Below, piece by piece: positions 12,123-23,769 of a stretch of 64,000 bases of DNA; within the stretch, counting starts at the first letter, position 1, and each line of letters begins with the position of its first letter. The translations under genes and the position numbers were made by a program. The DNA comes from Leptodontidium sp. MPI-SDFR-AT-0119 (Eukaryota; Ascomycota; Leotiomycetes; Helotiales; Leptodontidiaceae). Location: NCBI GenBank assembly GCA_020726505.1, contig JAHLEZ010000003.1, forward strand, positions 558,001 to 622,000, written 5' to 3'. The notes beneath the pieces are model-generated. The model was not told the origin of the DNA and searched no databases. It saw only the letters and a list, made by a program, of their open reading frames with translations.

Positions 12123-15100
12123 ATGGAATCCAACGACACTGAGGAGCCTGTGTTGACCAGATGGCAGGCAGCCGCAGAAACGGGACCGTTCGTCCTGCGC
12201 TCGCTCCTAGAGGATCTGCCATTGTCTGCAGAAGGGGATAGAGATGACATTGAGATAAACTGCGTGGAGTTTCTAGGTATCTCTCACTGGAATTCGGCTG
12301 CTGGGCGCAGGTAGCTAACATCCTCCAGAACAGAACCTCTATGTTGGAACATCCGCGTCCGAGATACTACACTTTGTACAAATACCCCCCGATCCCGAAG
12401 ATGCCTCCGGAAAGCCATCCTACATTCTAGCATCGAGACTTCCTCCCGCCTTCCACGAGCCTCCGACCGCAGCACGACCGGGCGTGCAGCAGATATTGCT
12501 GTTGCCCAAGGTGAATAAGGCTTGCATACTGTGCAATTGGACAGTCACATTCTACTCTCTCCCAGAACTGAGTCCTGTGTTTGGAACTACGCAGATACGG
12601 CCGTGTAATTGGATTGGTGGTATAGATTTGAATATCGACCTGAGTGGGAGTGGGCAGGATGTGAAGGCTCCTTCAGTCACAGTGCTGGCGTCTCTGAATA
12701 AGAAGATACGAGTTATCAAGATCAGTGAAGATCCTCGTGGACTTCGGGTTGGTTTGTCCGCATTCTACAAAATGAAAATTTAGCTGATTTGGTTGCTAGA
12801 CAATTGACTTTGCTGGAAGCGTAACATCTGTCCGCCGAGACTCATTTGCTTGTGTAGCTGACTCCCACTCATATGCGCTTCTCGACGTCGATCGATTACT
12901 CAAAATACCATTGTTTCCCATTTCTTCACTAGACGATTCCCAGTCTGGCAATATTGGTGGTCATGTTGAGGATATTTCAGGCACTACTGGGGGGATATCG
13001 AGAAGTACATCCTCAGCTCAGGGATACTCTGCTGCACCTCAAGACGACAGAGGGCATGGGCGGAGCACGAGTCTGGGTACATTCATGACTAGTGGTGCTC
13101 GAAGGCCTGGGCAGAGAGCTGCGAGTGGTGATCGCTCAGGAAGAGAAACACCGGAGGGAATATTTCGAGAATCATCGCCAGCGCCAGCAAGAGAACCCAG
13201 CCCAACAAATAAGCCTCTTCCACCGCCTCCTCCTGCTGAATCTGGAGCCACAGAACAGCAACAAGCGCCACCACCTCCTCCTCCCCTGGCCCCTGTATTA
13301 CTTAAACCTCATATAGTCTCCCCCACGCCTCAGGAATTCCTGCTGGTGACTGGAACTGGTCCTCGTGATCCTGGAGTTGGTATGTTTGTGAATCTTGAAG
13401 GAGACCCAACACGGTCGACGCTAGAATTCGACAAGTATCCAGAACAGCTCGTGGTTGATGGTCGGGGAGTTGGCGTAGATCCGACCCCAACGACAATCGA
13501 CGATGAAGAAGAGGGATTTGTGCTTGCATCTATGTCTCGTGATTTTGGTGAAGAGTCCCGACATGGCGTAGAGATTCAACGCTGGGATCTAGATCCAGGG
13601 GAAGGTGATTCCGAAAAGTACTGGCTGGAAGCGCCGATGCTGGGCAACCAGAAAGATGGCAGCAGCCCTGCAAAAATTGGCCTCCGCTCAGTTTTTGATG
13701 TCGGAGATGTCTACTTTGAAGACGTAGTGGAGCGGCTACGCCTGAAACGCTTTCAGCCATTTGCCACACGGTCTATGGATGCATCCATTCTGTCACTACA
13801 TAGCGTCGACTCGAGGACCGCAATGTCACTGGAACGTGTGTCTGGCGAGAGAGAATTGTTTGAGAGTACCGATGACCTCCCAAAAGGATGGGAAGATCAT
13901 CGTAACGAAGAGGAGCAACAGTTTGCTCAGCGTCTTGGGCAAGCTCGGACTCGCATTGTCGCTTGGTCTGGAAATGCCATTTGGTGGACTGTTCGGAACC
14001 CACTTGCTCTGAGATTAGATGCCAGCATCTCGGATATGACGTCCAACAAAATCCGTGATGATCAGACCTATCCCTCAATGGATCGGAGAAAACTGATCGA
14101 ACTTGTCAATTCTTTGCGGGGCCGTGAAGCCAAAACAGAGACAGAGTTCCTCAGTCTTGGATATATCCGGCAGAGAGCCGGACTACTGCTATTCATGAGC
14201 AGTCTAGATGCACTGGCACCACCACCCTCAGAGCCCGAATATCGGATATGCGAAGATGCTCTTCTCGAAGGTGGCCTAGATCCTCGGGTTATTCTCGCCA
14301 TCGTCCCGTATCTCAGAAATGAGATTGTGGAAGGTCGAAAAGGCATATGGATTCATGGAGGTGTCAAAGATGTCGCAGACAGCTTCATCACAAACAGCAT
14401 ACCAGAAAGTTCAGACACTACCAAGGACAGTGGTGTGATGTCCGACCATATCCTGAATTTTCTTCGGAGATTCCTCGCAGCTTGGAGGAAGAGGAAAGGT
14501 TTTGGAAGTATCGCCAACGAAAATGAAGTGTTCAGAAGCGTTGACGCGGCACTGCTAATCGTTCTGCTCCAGCTTGACAGGTCTACTGCTCCAGGTCCTC
14601 CAAAGGGAAAATCTGTGAGACTAGATCTGTACGAACTTGTCGACAAAGGCGTCGATTGTTTCGAGAGGGCTATTTCACTTCTAGAATCTCACCGCCGTCT
14701 GTATGTCCTCAGTCGACTATACCAGAGTCGCAAAATGGCTAGCGAGGTGCTCGCTACCTGGTGCAGGATTGTGGAAGGAGAGCCAGATGAAGGCGGGGAG
14801 TTCCGAGAAGGCGAACAGAAAGTTCGGGATTACCTTACCAAGATTCGAAATCCAGCGTTAGTGCAAGAATATGGCGTTTGGCTGGCGACTCGAAATCCCA
14901 AGCTTGGTGTCCAAGTTTTCGCTGAGGATCGGAGTCAGGTCAAGTTCGAGCCAACCCAGGTTGTCGAAATCCTTCGGGCAGGGGCACCAGGGGCAGTCAA
15001 GGATTACCTCGAGTATCTGGTGTTCAACAAAAATCATGCCGAGTACATCAATGAGCTCATAGCATATTACTTGGATATTGTAACCAGCAAGTTAGAGGAG

Positions 15101-15817
15101 TCAGAAGAGGCAAGGGCGACATTGGCACAAACCTATGAGTCGTATAGAGCACTCCGTCCTCCAAAGCCCACATATCGGCAGTTCATCACGGACAATACCA
15201 TTGATGAGGAGTGGTGGCAAAGTCGATTACGTCTCTTGCAGCTGCTGGGTGGGAGTCAGGGTTCGGCATCCCAGTACGACGTGGCAGCCATTTTGGCTCG
15301 GATTGCACCGTACACCCAAGAGCTCGTTCCGGAAGTCATCATTCTTGACGGCAGGCAGTCTCACCATGAAGAGGCTCTACGACTTTTAACCCATGGTCTG
15401 GGAGACTACGACACAGCGATCAATTACTGCCTCCTAGGCGGGTCCAGCATCTACCACCCTGTATCTGGAACAGTCGCACTAGAAAGTCTCCCAACCAGAG
15501 AACAACAAGCCGAGCTCTTCGGCTTTCTACTATCAGAGTTCTTGCAGATTGAGGATATCAGCAATCGCGTCGAACAAACAAGCAATCTACTAGAAAGATT
15601 TGGGGGGTGGTTTGACGTTGGACATGTTCTGAGTCTGATCCCAGATAGCTGGTCCGTGGATTTAGTTTCTGGCTTCCTTGTCAGTGCCCTAAGACGTATT
15701 GTCAGAGAGCGAAGCGAGACTATGGTCGCCAAGGCTCTGAGTGGTGCGGAGAATCTTAAGGTTGCTGCAGATTTGATTGGGAGGATCGAGGCTGCTGGCC
15801 CTTCGATTGAAGCCTAG
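12123..15817 (+). CDS. VPS3: CORVET tethering subunit Vps3 (TRAP1/TGFBRAP1 family)
   Basis: Subunit of the endosomal CORVET complex, which binds Rab5-type GTPases and tethers early endosomes (known for yeast Vps3). Three exons, 12123-12276, 12329-12747 and 12800-15817, give 1196 residues. Both introns are 52 bp and end in CTCCAG and TGCTAG. The N-terminal half is a citron-homology (CNH) beta-propeller: QNLYVGTSASEILHFVQ, QQILLLPKVNKACILCNWTV and DFAGSVTSVRRDSFACVADS read as successive blades. It is interrupted by a proline-rich insertion at about residues 320-355. The C-terminal half is an alpha-solenoid typical of the Vps39/TRAP1 group (GDYDTAINYCLLGG, followed by short helical repeats). The open frame upstream of 12911 continues in phase to the splice site at 12800. 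Confidence 0.9.
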
Positions 15818-16043
15818 GAATAATAATGCAATATTAATGATAAACTATCTACGAAGAGTTTGGTGACAGCAGGACTTCTTTCCAGAAAAATATGTTCGGT
15901 AAGTTCACGGGTTAGCAGACCCTAGCAGATGATGTTCTCTCTTTTATTTAGCCTCAAGTGTTGTCATTTTGCTCTTATTCTATTCTATTATTTGGGGCAA
16001 GCCGATACCACCTGAACATTGGACGTCGATTGACAGCATGCTT

Positions 16044-17908
16044 TTAGAGCATGGCTCTAGCAATACCAATTCCCAGATCCTCATCTGAATCAGTTTCATT
16101 CATTTCCAAAACATCAAACTGGTTCTGCCGTCCCAAGCCCAGTCTCCTCATATCCACCTCTTCAGCAAAGACCCTATCAAAGCCCTTATCAAAGCTAGAT
16201 ATCAAGCTAGCTATCTTCCCAGCAATGAATTCAGCTCCTAACCTCGCACCCTCTAGATTCGGGGCAGCAGGGCCGAGCCTCAACCCACCTAACCGACCTG
16301 TTACGAAGAAAGGAACTTCTTCATTCCACATCAACTCCTTAGTCAAGCAAGGCATCCCACCCACCGTCTCAATCGGATAAGACTGGAGCAGTGGCTTTAC
16401 AGCTTCAACACGATTAATATCTGCCACAACACCCGTGGCATAAACGACATGATCCACCAAAATATCCTCCTTCCTCCCATCCTTCCCTACCAACTCCAAC
16501 CTCCACCTCCTCTCTCCATCCCGCACCGCATCACCCACCTCCATAAACTCCCAAACGGCAACCCTCCCCTCCCTTACCAAATCCATCAAAATCCCCTTGT
16601 ACTCCGGATTCACACTCCCGCCACCCCTAGCAACCTTCATCATCTCCACTCTCTCGGCATCACTATCCGCTTTCCAGAATTCACTCATGTTGTGGTTCTT
16701 GAATTTCGCGAGCCAGCAGAGATCGACGTCGAAATGCTTAGTTTTGAGGGGCCCGCGGAGGATGAGGTGCGTTTTGGTTATGTTGTGTAGGGCGGCGAGA
16801 TGTGCGGTTTGTGCGGACGTTAGACCGCCGCCTATTATGGCGAGGCTGGTGGGGAGGTTGAGATGGGCTTTGGCGAGGAGGGAGGGAGGGAGGATGGTGG
16901 GGGTTGGGGTGCTGGTTGTTTTGGTTTTGTGGTGGCTTTTGCTTTTGCTGAAGACATGCGTTACGCTTTCATTTGGTGGGAGAGTGCAGAATAGACAATC
17001 GGGTGGTAGCGATGGCTTTGCGGCTGATCCGACGGCGAGGACTACTATGTGCGCTTTCTTTATACCATATGAGGTTTGCAGTGTGAAGAGTGAGGAGGTG
17101 GGTGAGTAAATAATGGATGTGACTTCTGCTTTCTGAACGAGGTTCGCGAGGTTGTACCGTGCAACTATCGAGGTACAGTGGTCTTTGAAGAGTGCCTGGC
17201 TGGGTCGGAAGTAGTCGTGTCGATCTCTTTCGTCGACGTATGTTGTTTCTTGAGGTCGTTTGTTGCTGAGTGATTATGTTAGCTTCGCGTTATGCTTCGC
17301 TTCGACCCCCTTTTCAATTTCTCGCTTAGGAAATATATATCCAGCCAACATAAGTAGGACGGGTAAGTAGGTAGGAATGTATTCATGGGTATCTAGACAT
17401 ACCCATCCCTCAATTTCTTCTTCCTCTGATGTTTACTCAACTCTTTCCCCACCACCCCGGAGATCTCCTTCAACTCCCCCTGCCTCCCCTCGCTAACAGC
17501 AAACTCCAACAGCCCATCCCTATCCCTCGGATCAGGATGGAAGAACATCGGACTCCGCAGGTGCATGATGCCCAAATCCTCGAACTTCTCATTCCATGCA
17601 CTCATCCATTGATCGCCGTTCGCGTCTAGGACAACGATGTCCAGTTCGTGGTTTGAGACGTCGTGGCCGGGGAGGAGACGGTCCGGGGATGTGTGGGCGC
17701 GGCGGCTGGCCCGGATGGGTTTGTTTTTGAATTTAGTGTTGGAGTTTTGGCGAGAGGAGGACGCTTTTATGAAGTGGAATTTTTGATGCTCGGATTCGGT
17801 GAAGAGGGCTGAAGGGGTGGATTCGCGGAGGCGGGCTGCGACTGCTAGACCGCAGGGTCCAGCGCCGATGATGAGGACGTCGTAGATGCGGAGATCGAAT
17901 TCTGACAT
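16044..17908 (-). CDS. FAD/NAD(P)-binding oxidoreductase, N-hydroxylating-monooxygenase-like
   Basis: A 575-residue flavoprotein from two exons, 17403-17908 and 16044-17265, joined over a 137-bp intron (GTATGT...CTCAG). An FAD-binding Rossmann motif IIGAGPCGLAVA lies at about residues 13-24 and an NAD(P)H-binding motif AIIGGGLTSAQTAHLA at about residue 309. An ATG-type motif (VVYATGVVADIN) near residue 445 is typical of lysine and ornithine N-hydroxylases and related flavin monooxygenases. The spacing is that of a two-dinucleotide-binding-domain oxidoreductase. The substrate cannot be read from sequence. No siderophore NRPS or transporter is adjacent, so a siderophore role is not supported. 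The stop is 226 bp from the convergent VPS3 stop. Confidence 0.85.
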
Positions 17909-18234
17909 GGTTTGTTAGTTGATAGTTGCTTGGAGGAAGACTCAGGAAGTCTTGTTGAGAACGTACAGGTATTGGAGGATTGACAGGTATATGAATGATG
18001 GAGAGGTCGTACCTTGATGGTTATCCGGACAAGGCTAAGTCAGCCTTGCATTGTCAACAAAGCACCGAGGATATTTTCCACGGACCTTGATGGCTACTAC
18101 CGCGATTCAGACTGCAAATGGAATCAAGAAGCAGACAGAGGAAAATAGAAAGTTTATCATGTATCCTTATTCTACAGACTTCTGTACATTGTAGTCGTTA
18201 TACAAAATCAAGCTCAGATCCAGGTAAGTGTACC
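17909..18234. other. Short intergenic region
   Basis: This 326-bp gap lies between the flavoprotein start and the PSD1 stop (both minus strand). No feature is recognised apart from the expected promoter and 3' trailer. Confidence 0.5.
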
Positions 18235-20016
18235 TTAAGATTCGTCAACCCATCCAATAGCTTGACCCATCTTAACTGTTTGTCCTTTCTCTACAGCCCA
18301 ATTCCATCCTCCTTTTCTCTTTGTCTTCTCGCCCATCCATCCTTCGTCAAGACTTGGCCTTTGTCCTTTGGGCGCTTCAAATACAAGGACAACGGTACTC
18401 CCTAGTTGGAAGCCTCCCATTTCTTCACCTCGCTTCAAGGCGTGTCCGTGCAGAATTGGACTTGCGGCTTCATAAGTGGCTTCGGCAAAGCCACTGTATG
18501 CTTCGCCATTTTTCGCTGCTTCTTCTGCTGCTCGATCCGCTGCAGTGTCTGTTGTCAGGGAGTTTGTCCGGAGTTCTCGATCGAAATTGATCTTGATGGA
18601 ACCGACGTTGGTAGCTCCGACGGGGGTGTAGGAGAAGAACCCCCAACGCCATCTTCCTAGAAGAACAACTCGCTCGTTAAGGGTGAAGAGCCCTGGAAGA
18701 GTTCGCTGAAGATAAGGAGATACGCTGTACAGCTCTCCGGCAAAATGACGACGCTTCTCTACGACCCATGCACATGGCGAATGGAAGCGGTGGTAGTCTC
18801 CAGGAGCAAGGTAGATTACAACGTAGTATAGCGACGTTCGGTTTTCAGACGTGATGAGTGAGTACCATGGTCTTTGTCCGAGAGCTAGATCTGCCCGTAC
18901 CTCAGCTTCTGAAGCTGGCATCGGGGTTGTAGAAGCGTCTTGAGCTTTCCTGCCAGACTGTTTCTTTGGCCCGGAGAACAGGTTTGGAAGTGTGTACGAA
19001 ATACCATTGACAGTGGCAAATTCTTCATCTTGCTTGATGATCTCTTCATCTCCTGCTCGGCGAGCCGTGGTGCTGGCATCGGTCTTAGGCGAGAAAATGC
19101 TGCCTGGCCTGGATGGATTGGGTGATGTCTCTGGAGTCTTCGTACCAAGAAGTGCATCAAGACTATAAGTCATCCCTTTCACTTGCTCAACCTCACCGCT
19201 CTCAATTGCGCCGAATTGAAGCACACGTCCATCAGACGGAGATAAAAGAGCATTTTGGCGAGGGTCCAGTGGACGGACGCCTGGTTTCAGTGTTCGATAG
19301 AAAAACGACGCAAGATTTGGGTATACGTGAAGATCAGGTTCTGATACTTCCGAAAGACTGTGGGCGATTAGTTTGTAAATGGCAATATATGGCAAAGATA
19401 TTCGTACTTAACGCCAAAGATGAAAGAGTATAACTTGAAACCAGGAACACGTAGATAGTATGGAATTTCAAGTTCATTGAACCTGCCCCAAATTCTGGAC
19501 ATGGCCTTCAATGGCAGAGTTGACATGACCTGGACTTGCCTAGTAGGTGTAAGTGAGGCTCCATGTGAAACATATCATTGACACAAACCATGGTCCCGTT
19601 GGCCGAATCCTTTCTCGTCTTTTAGGTCTGCCACCAGGCTCTCCCTCTCCCCCAGACCCTACTATCTTTACCACTCCATCATCTTCCAACTCTTCTTCAT
19701 GAATTCTCGCCTTCTCCCGTTCATTGACCCTGTATAATTGACCGAGGCCCAGGAATCCAATCCCTAACCCCACGGGTATAGGGTACCACTTTATCTTTGT
19801 CTCATTGAGGGCTTTTCGCAGTCGAGTACCGAATGAATCCTTGTAATGCGGCTTCTGCCTGTATAGCCTAGCGGAGGAAGAGAAAAATCGAGGGTTACGG
19901 CAACGGCAGATGCACTGCGACTGACTCTGGGAAATGAAAGACGATGCCCGTCTAGTCGTTTGATGCTGGGTGAACATTCCCTGCCTAGCACTTCGTGCTA
20001 TTGATTGAGATGGCAT
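18235..20016 (-). CDS. PSD1: Mitochondrial phosphatidylserine decarboxylase proenzyme
   Basis: Converts phosphatidylserine to phosphatidylethanolamine in the mitochondrial inner membrane. The proenzyme self-cleaves at LGST to make a pyruvoyl-bearing alpha chain. Three exons, 19589-20016, 19408-19539 and 18235-19357, give 560 residues. The N-terminus is a basic mitochondrial presequence, followed by a membrane segment (WYPIPVGLGIGFLGLG). Splicing restores LPLKAMSRIWGRFNELEIPYY and FIFGVNLSEVSEPDLHVYPN, both family hallmarks. The cleavage motif FQLGSTVVLVFE is intact with Ser at about residue 507, leaving a 54-residue alpha chain. The catalytic region PGDYHRFHSPCAW is present. A linker of about 100 residues holds two related segments (GMTYSLDALLG and GISYTLPNLFSG). 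The gene shares its upstream region with the HERP-like gene. Confidence 0.95.
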
Positions 20017-20624
20017 TGCAACAATAGCCTGTGCCGAATATCAGATTTGTCGTTTGCTCTGCAATCCATGAATGAGTCCAGCTGGATTATGACGGAGTTG
20101 AGGCACAGATTTCTGGCCGACAAGGCGATAGACACTAATTCTGCCAGCCTATTCGGGTCACCGCCTTGGCCCTCGATAAGCCGTGCCTCAATCTTACTTC
20201 CAAGTACAAAGCCACCAGATCAGTTAAAAGACTGGAGAGGAAATATCGTCAAGTATAAAGACAGTAGTTTTCGAGACCAATCAATTACTAGATGTAATAG
20301 AACGGTAGAATCGCGTTGCTCATGGAGCCAAAAGATGCTGGAGCTTGAGTGCAGGACAGATGGACAGGGGTGTCTTAGAGCTGAGCTTAATGGCCATACG
20401 CCATACGTGGAATCATCAGAACAGAAGTGACAGAACTGACGAGACACTTCTCTATATAACCTCAACACCACAAGCTACTTCACTCCATCCACCTTCAAGG
20501 CTAGAGTGAATGCTCTTGTCCTTGCCTTCTCGAATAGCAATGATTCATTGAAAGCTCAATCCTCATCTTCGTGTCTCATCAAGCTCCAGTTCCGTGGCAT
20601 TTGTCACCAACAGCTTCGAACACA
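20017..20624. promoter_or_regulatory. Divergent promoter of PSD1 and the HERP-like gene
   Basis: A 608-bp head-to-head region. TATATAA lies at 20453-20459, 166 bp before the HERP-like ATG. TACGTG at 20404-20409, in a tandem GCCATAC context, equals the core of the yeast UPRE-2 element. Motif presence is seen; the regulatory role is inferred. Confidence 0.5.
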
Positions 20625-22983
20625 ATGGCCGAGTCCTCAGATGCACAGCAAACGGATGCGCAGGCCAGGGCGGAGGAGGCTTCAGGACCACTGACCTTCA
20701 CACTTCATGTAGTTTCGCCTTCAGTTGGGGTCTCTGGCCCACTGAACTTCTCGAAACTGCCAGCAACTACTACTGTGAAGGAGCTCAAGAGCAGAATCCG
20801 AGATATTCTGCCATCGAAGCCTCAAGACGAGAACCAACGCCTCATTCATCGTGGCCGCATGTTGGGAAGGGAATCAGAGACTATGTTAGATATCTTTGGT
20901 CAGGAGACTGTACGACACTCTACCTATGATACCGTTCCAGACCATTAGCTGACTTGATATTCAGTTGAGCAATACCGAATCCCAGACTCTCCATTTAGTC
21001 CTACGCCCAACTGCTCCAGAGGCTGCCTCCCATCCTGCAACGTCTACGCCAACTCAAATTCCTCAACATGCAATAGCCAATCCTCCGATACCCCCGCAAT
21101 TCCAACCCCGCCCTCAGTCGACACCTGTGAACCCAATACTAGCTGTGCATGGTGGTATTCATGGAATGCAAGCCCAACAGCCGCTTCCAGGTTTCCAACA
21201 ACACTTTCAAAACCAGCAACACCAGTTGAACCATGCACACCAAGTTGCTCACTTCCAGCAGGCCATGGTACACAGACTTGGACAACTACAACAAGAAACC
21301 CAACGCTTGCAGCAAGAAATAAACCTATTTGAGCAGAGAGCTCGCGCAGCCGCAACAGCTATTCAGAACGGTCAGCAAGCACCTCCTGTTGGACCTGGAA
21401 TCCCTCCACAAAGCATCTTCCGCCCGCTCCACCAATTGATCAATCAGCAGCAAAGAGAGCGAGCAGCGGAAGGGCGGCAAGGGGTTCAGGATACTGGTGG
21501 ACTTCCTCATATTGGCCAATTCCCTCAAACAGCATCAGGTAGAGCCAGCCCGAGTACCCATCGTCCAGACAGCACTACTACATACACACGTGAGGGTGTT
21601 GGGCCAAACGGAGAGCGATGGTCTGTCACTGTGAATGAGACCACTACTACAATTCCCATTCCTCAGTCACAGCCCCATCATCACCATCACCATCCAGCAC
21701 CGCATGCAAATCCAGCCCTAGATATACAGGCTGTGTTACGGAATGCGGACCGATTCTTAGCCCAGAATGGCCAGAACAACATGCAACGGAGTGCTTCAAA
21801 TCCAACACCTAGCCATGCTCCTACTTCTGCTCCGGGCATCAACAGACCAGAAACGCCTGGACAAGCCACACCGGCGACAACAAACAGTTCTCCTTCGGCA
21901 TCTACCATTCTCAATCCGCTTCTGAACACAAACCTTCCAGTCATCAATGCACCCACGGAAACCTCCACTAGCACATCTAGTTCCTCAAATTCGAACCAAC
22001 CCATGGTTTACCTCCTTTCGTCACCATCAGGCCCTCGTGCTCTGCTGGTGACTAATTCGGAGACATACTTCACTCCTCGTCATTCTTCTAGACGTCGCCT
22101 GTCTCCAACAACGGCAATTCAAGGACAAGCTCCTGGTGAAGTTGTCGCACTTCCGGAATATCGCAATAGAATTGAACGAGCTGCTCGACGAAACGCTCAG
22201 CCTGATGCTGCCCAAGCCGCCCCTCAGGCCTTGCCAAACGCACCACACGGAAACCCACCTGCTGGAGCGCTAGGTGCTCAAGTCGGCCCTGTAATCTGGC
22301 TACTCGCCCGTCTAGCTTTCTTTGTATGGTTCTTCACATCTGGAAATCCAAGTTGGACTCGATGGTTCATAATGGTTAGCTTGGGGGTTCTCGTGTTCCT
22401 TTATAATACTGGTGTGCTTAATGGTATTGGTAACGATATTTTTGGCCCCATTCGAAGACACTTGGAGAATTTGATACCTCTTGCTGGACCCGAAGCAGCT
22501 TTGGTACCTGCGCAGAACGCAGCTCCCATCCCTCAAGTACCCGCTGGAGATGCTCCGGCTGGAAACTTAACCCCACAACAACGTCAACGTGGTGAGCTTG
22601 ATCCTGCAGAAGCGGCAGAGAGAATACTGGAACAACGCAGACAACGACTAGCGAATGGAGGATGGCTCGTGGCACAGATTCGAAGAGCAGAACATTCACT
22701 GTTGTTGTTCCTCGCTAGTTTGGTACCTGGTGTTGGCGAGCGACACATTGCAGCTCGTGAGGCAGAGGCCAATGCTGCAGAGGCTCGTCGTCTCGAGGCC
22801 ATTGCAGCTGCTGAGGCGGCCGAGCAGGCAGCGAATGCAGAAAATGCAGAGAACGCCGAGGCAAGTGAAAATGGTGGAGTTGAAGGAACGGAGGGAACGA
22901 GTGAACAGAGAGAAAATGATACCAACGAGGCGCAAAACAACGACGCTGCTGCTCCTCCTGCGCAGCCACTGATCGAGGTGTAA
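20625..22983 (+). CDS. HERP-like ubiquitin-domain ER membrane protein
   Basis: A 767-residue protein from two exons, 20625-20909 and 20965-22983, joined over a 55-bp phase-0 intron. An N-terminal ubiquitin-like fold spans about residues 24-110 (LTFTLHVV, TTVKELKSRIRDILP, RLIHRGRMLG, LHLVLRP). A long Gln/Pro/Asn-rich disordered region with a run of six histidines follows. Near residues 535-580 two closely spaced hydrophobic segments flank a short turn (VIWLLARLAFFVWFF, then FIMVSLGVLVFLYNTG). A UBL domain followed by a hairpin of this sort is the architecture of HERPUD/HERP, which recruits components of the Hrd1 ERAD ligase. The C-terminus is Glu/Ala-rich. The ATG at 20625 is used because the in-phase codon at 20571 is GTG. 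ERAD function is inferred from architecture. Confidence 0.85.
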
Positions 22984-23769
22984 GATGGGAAGGGAAAATG
23001 GGACAGCGGGACGATGTAGAATAAATATATTTTTGTAGCGACTAGCGGATAGCCCGGATTGCAGGAATTTGAAGATTGATGCGTGAAGCACTTTTGTGAA
23101 CTTCGTCCTGGACATGCTCCTAGCCATATGATCAGATGTGATAAAGTGCACCTTCAATCCTAGACATCTCAGGTCAAGTCACGCCAAATGAAATCTCATA
23201 ATATCAGGATTCTGCTCTCAGAGCAAGGTAATTTACGCCAAACATTACATAAATACCTTACACCTTACCTCCCCAAACCATACCTACAAGAGCCACATGT
23301 TCGACTTTGACAAGCATAGAAATGTCTCTGTCGATACATCTATCATATTGGCAGAAAAGCCAATTCCCGTGATAGAAATCGCGAGAGTTCTCCCAGAGCA
23401 CCGAGTAGCCCATGCTCGGAGAATAAAACGATATAAGCATTAGAGGTTAGTAATTATGTACATAGGGTCACCTAGTTGAACCACTACCAAAAAAAAAAAA
23501 AATTTCCGTGAAAGAGGATGACGTTAACGAGAGATAATAATACAAAAGACTACAAAAGGAATTTGGGGTTCTTTTGGACTTGTAGGTTGCTAGTAGTTTT
23601 ATCTAAATCAATTATATTATTTGTAGTGATCCATCGATCATAAACGCCGCCAAAATGTAAACAAGGTCCGAGAATGTTAGTACAAGAAATTTCTACAGTC
23701 AAACAAATGCAACGCTAAATCGTTGGAGAAGCGGGAGCGCAAGCAGAGCAGAAGAACAGACGCCACTAC
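22984..23769. other. Convergent intergenic region
   Basis: This holds the 3' trailers of the HERP-like gene and the gene at 23770-25599. It is AT-rich, with a run of 14 A at 23489-23502. No gene is seen. Confidence 0.5.

Noticed and set aside
15817..20016. Flavoprotein next to PSD1, considered as a biosynthetic cluster
   Set aside because: There is no NRPS, PKS, terpene synthase, transporter or dedicated regulator. The neighbours are housekeeping genes.
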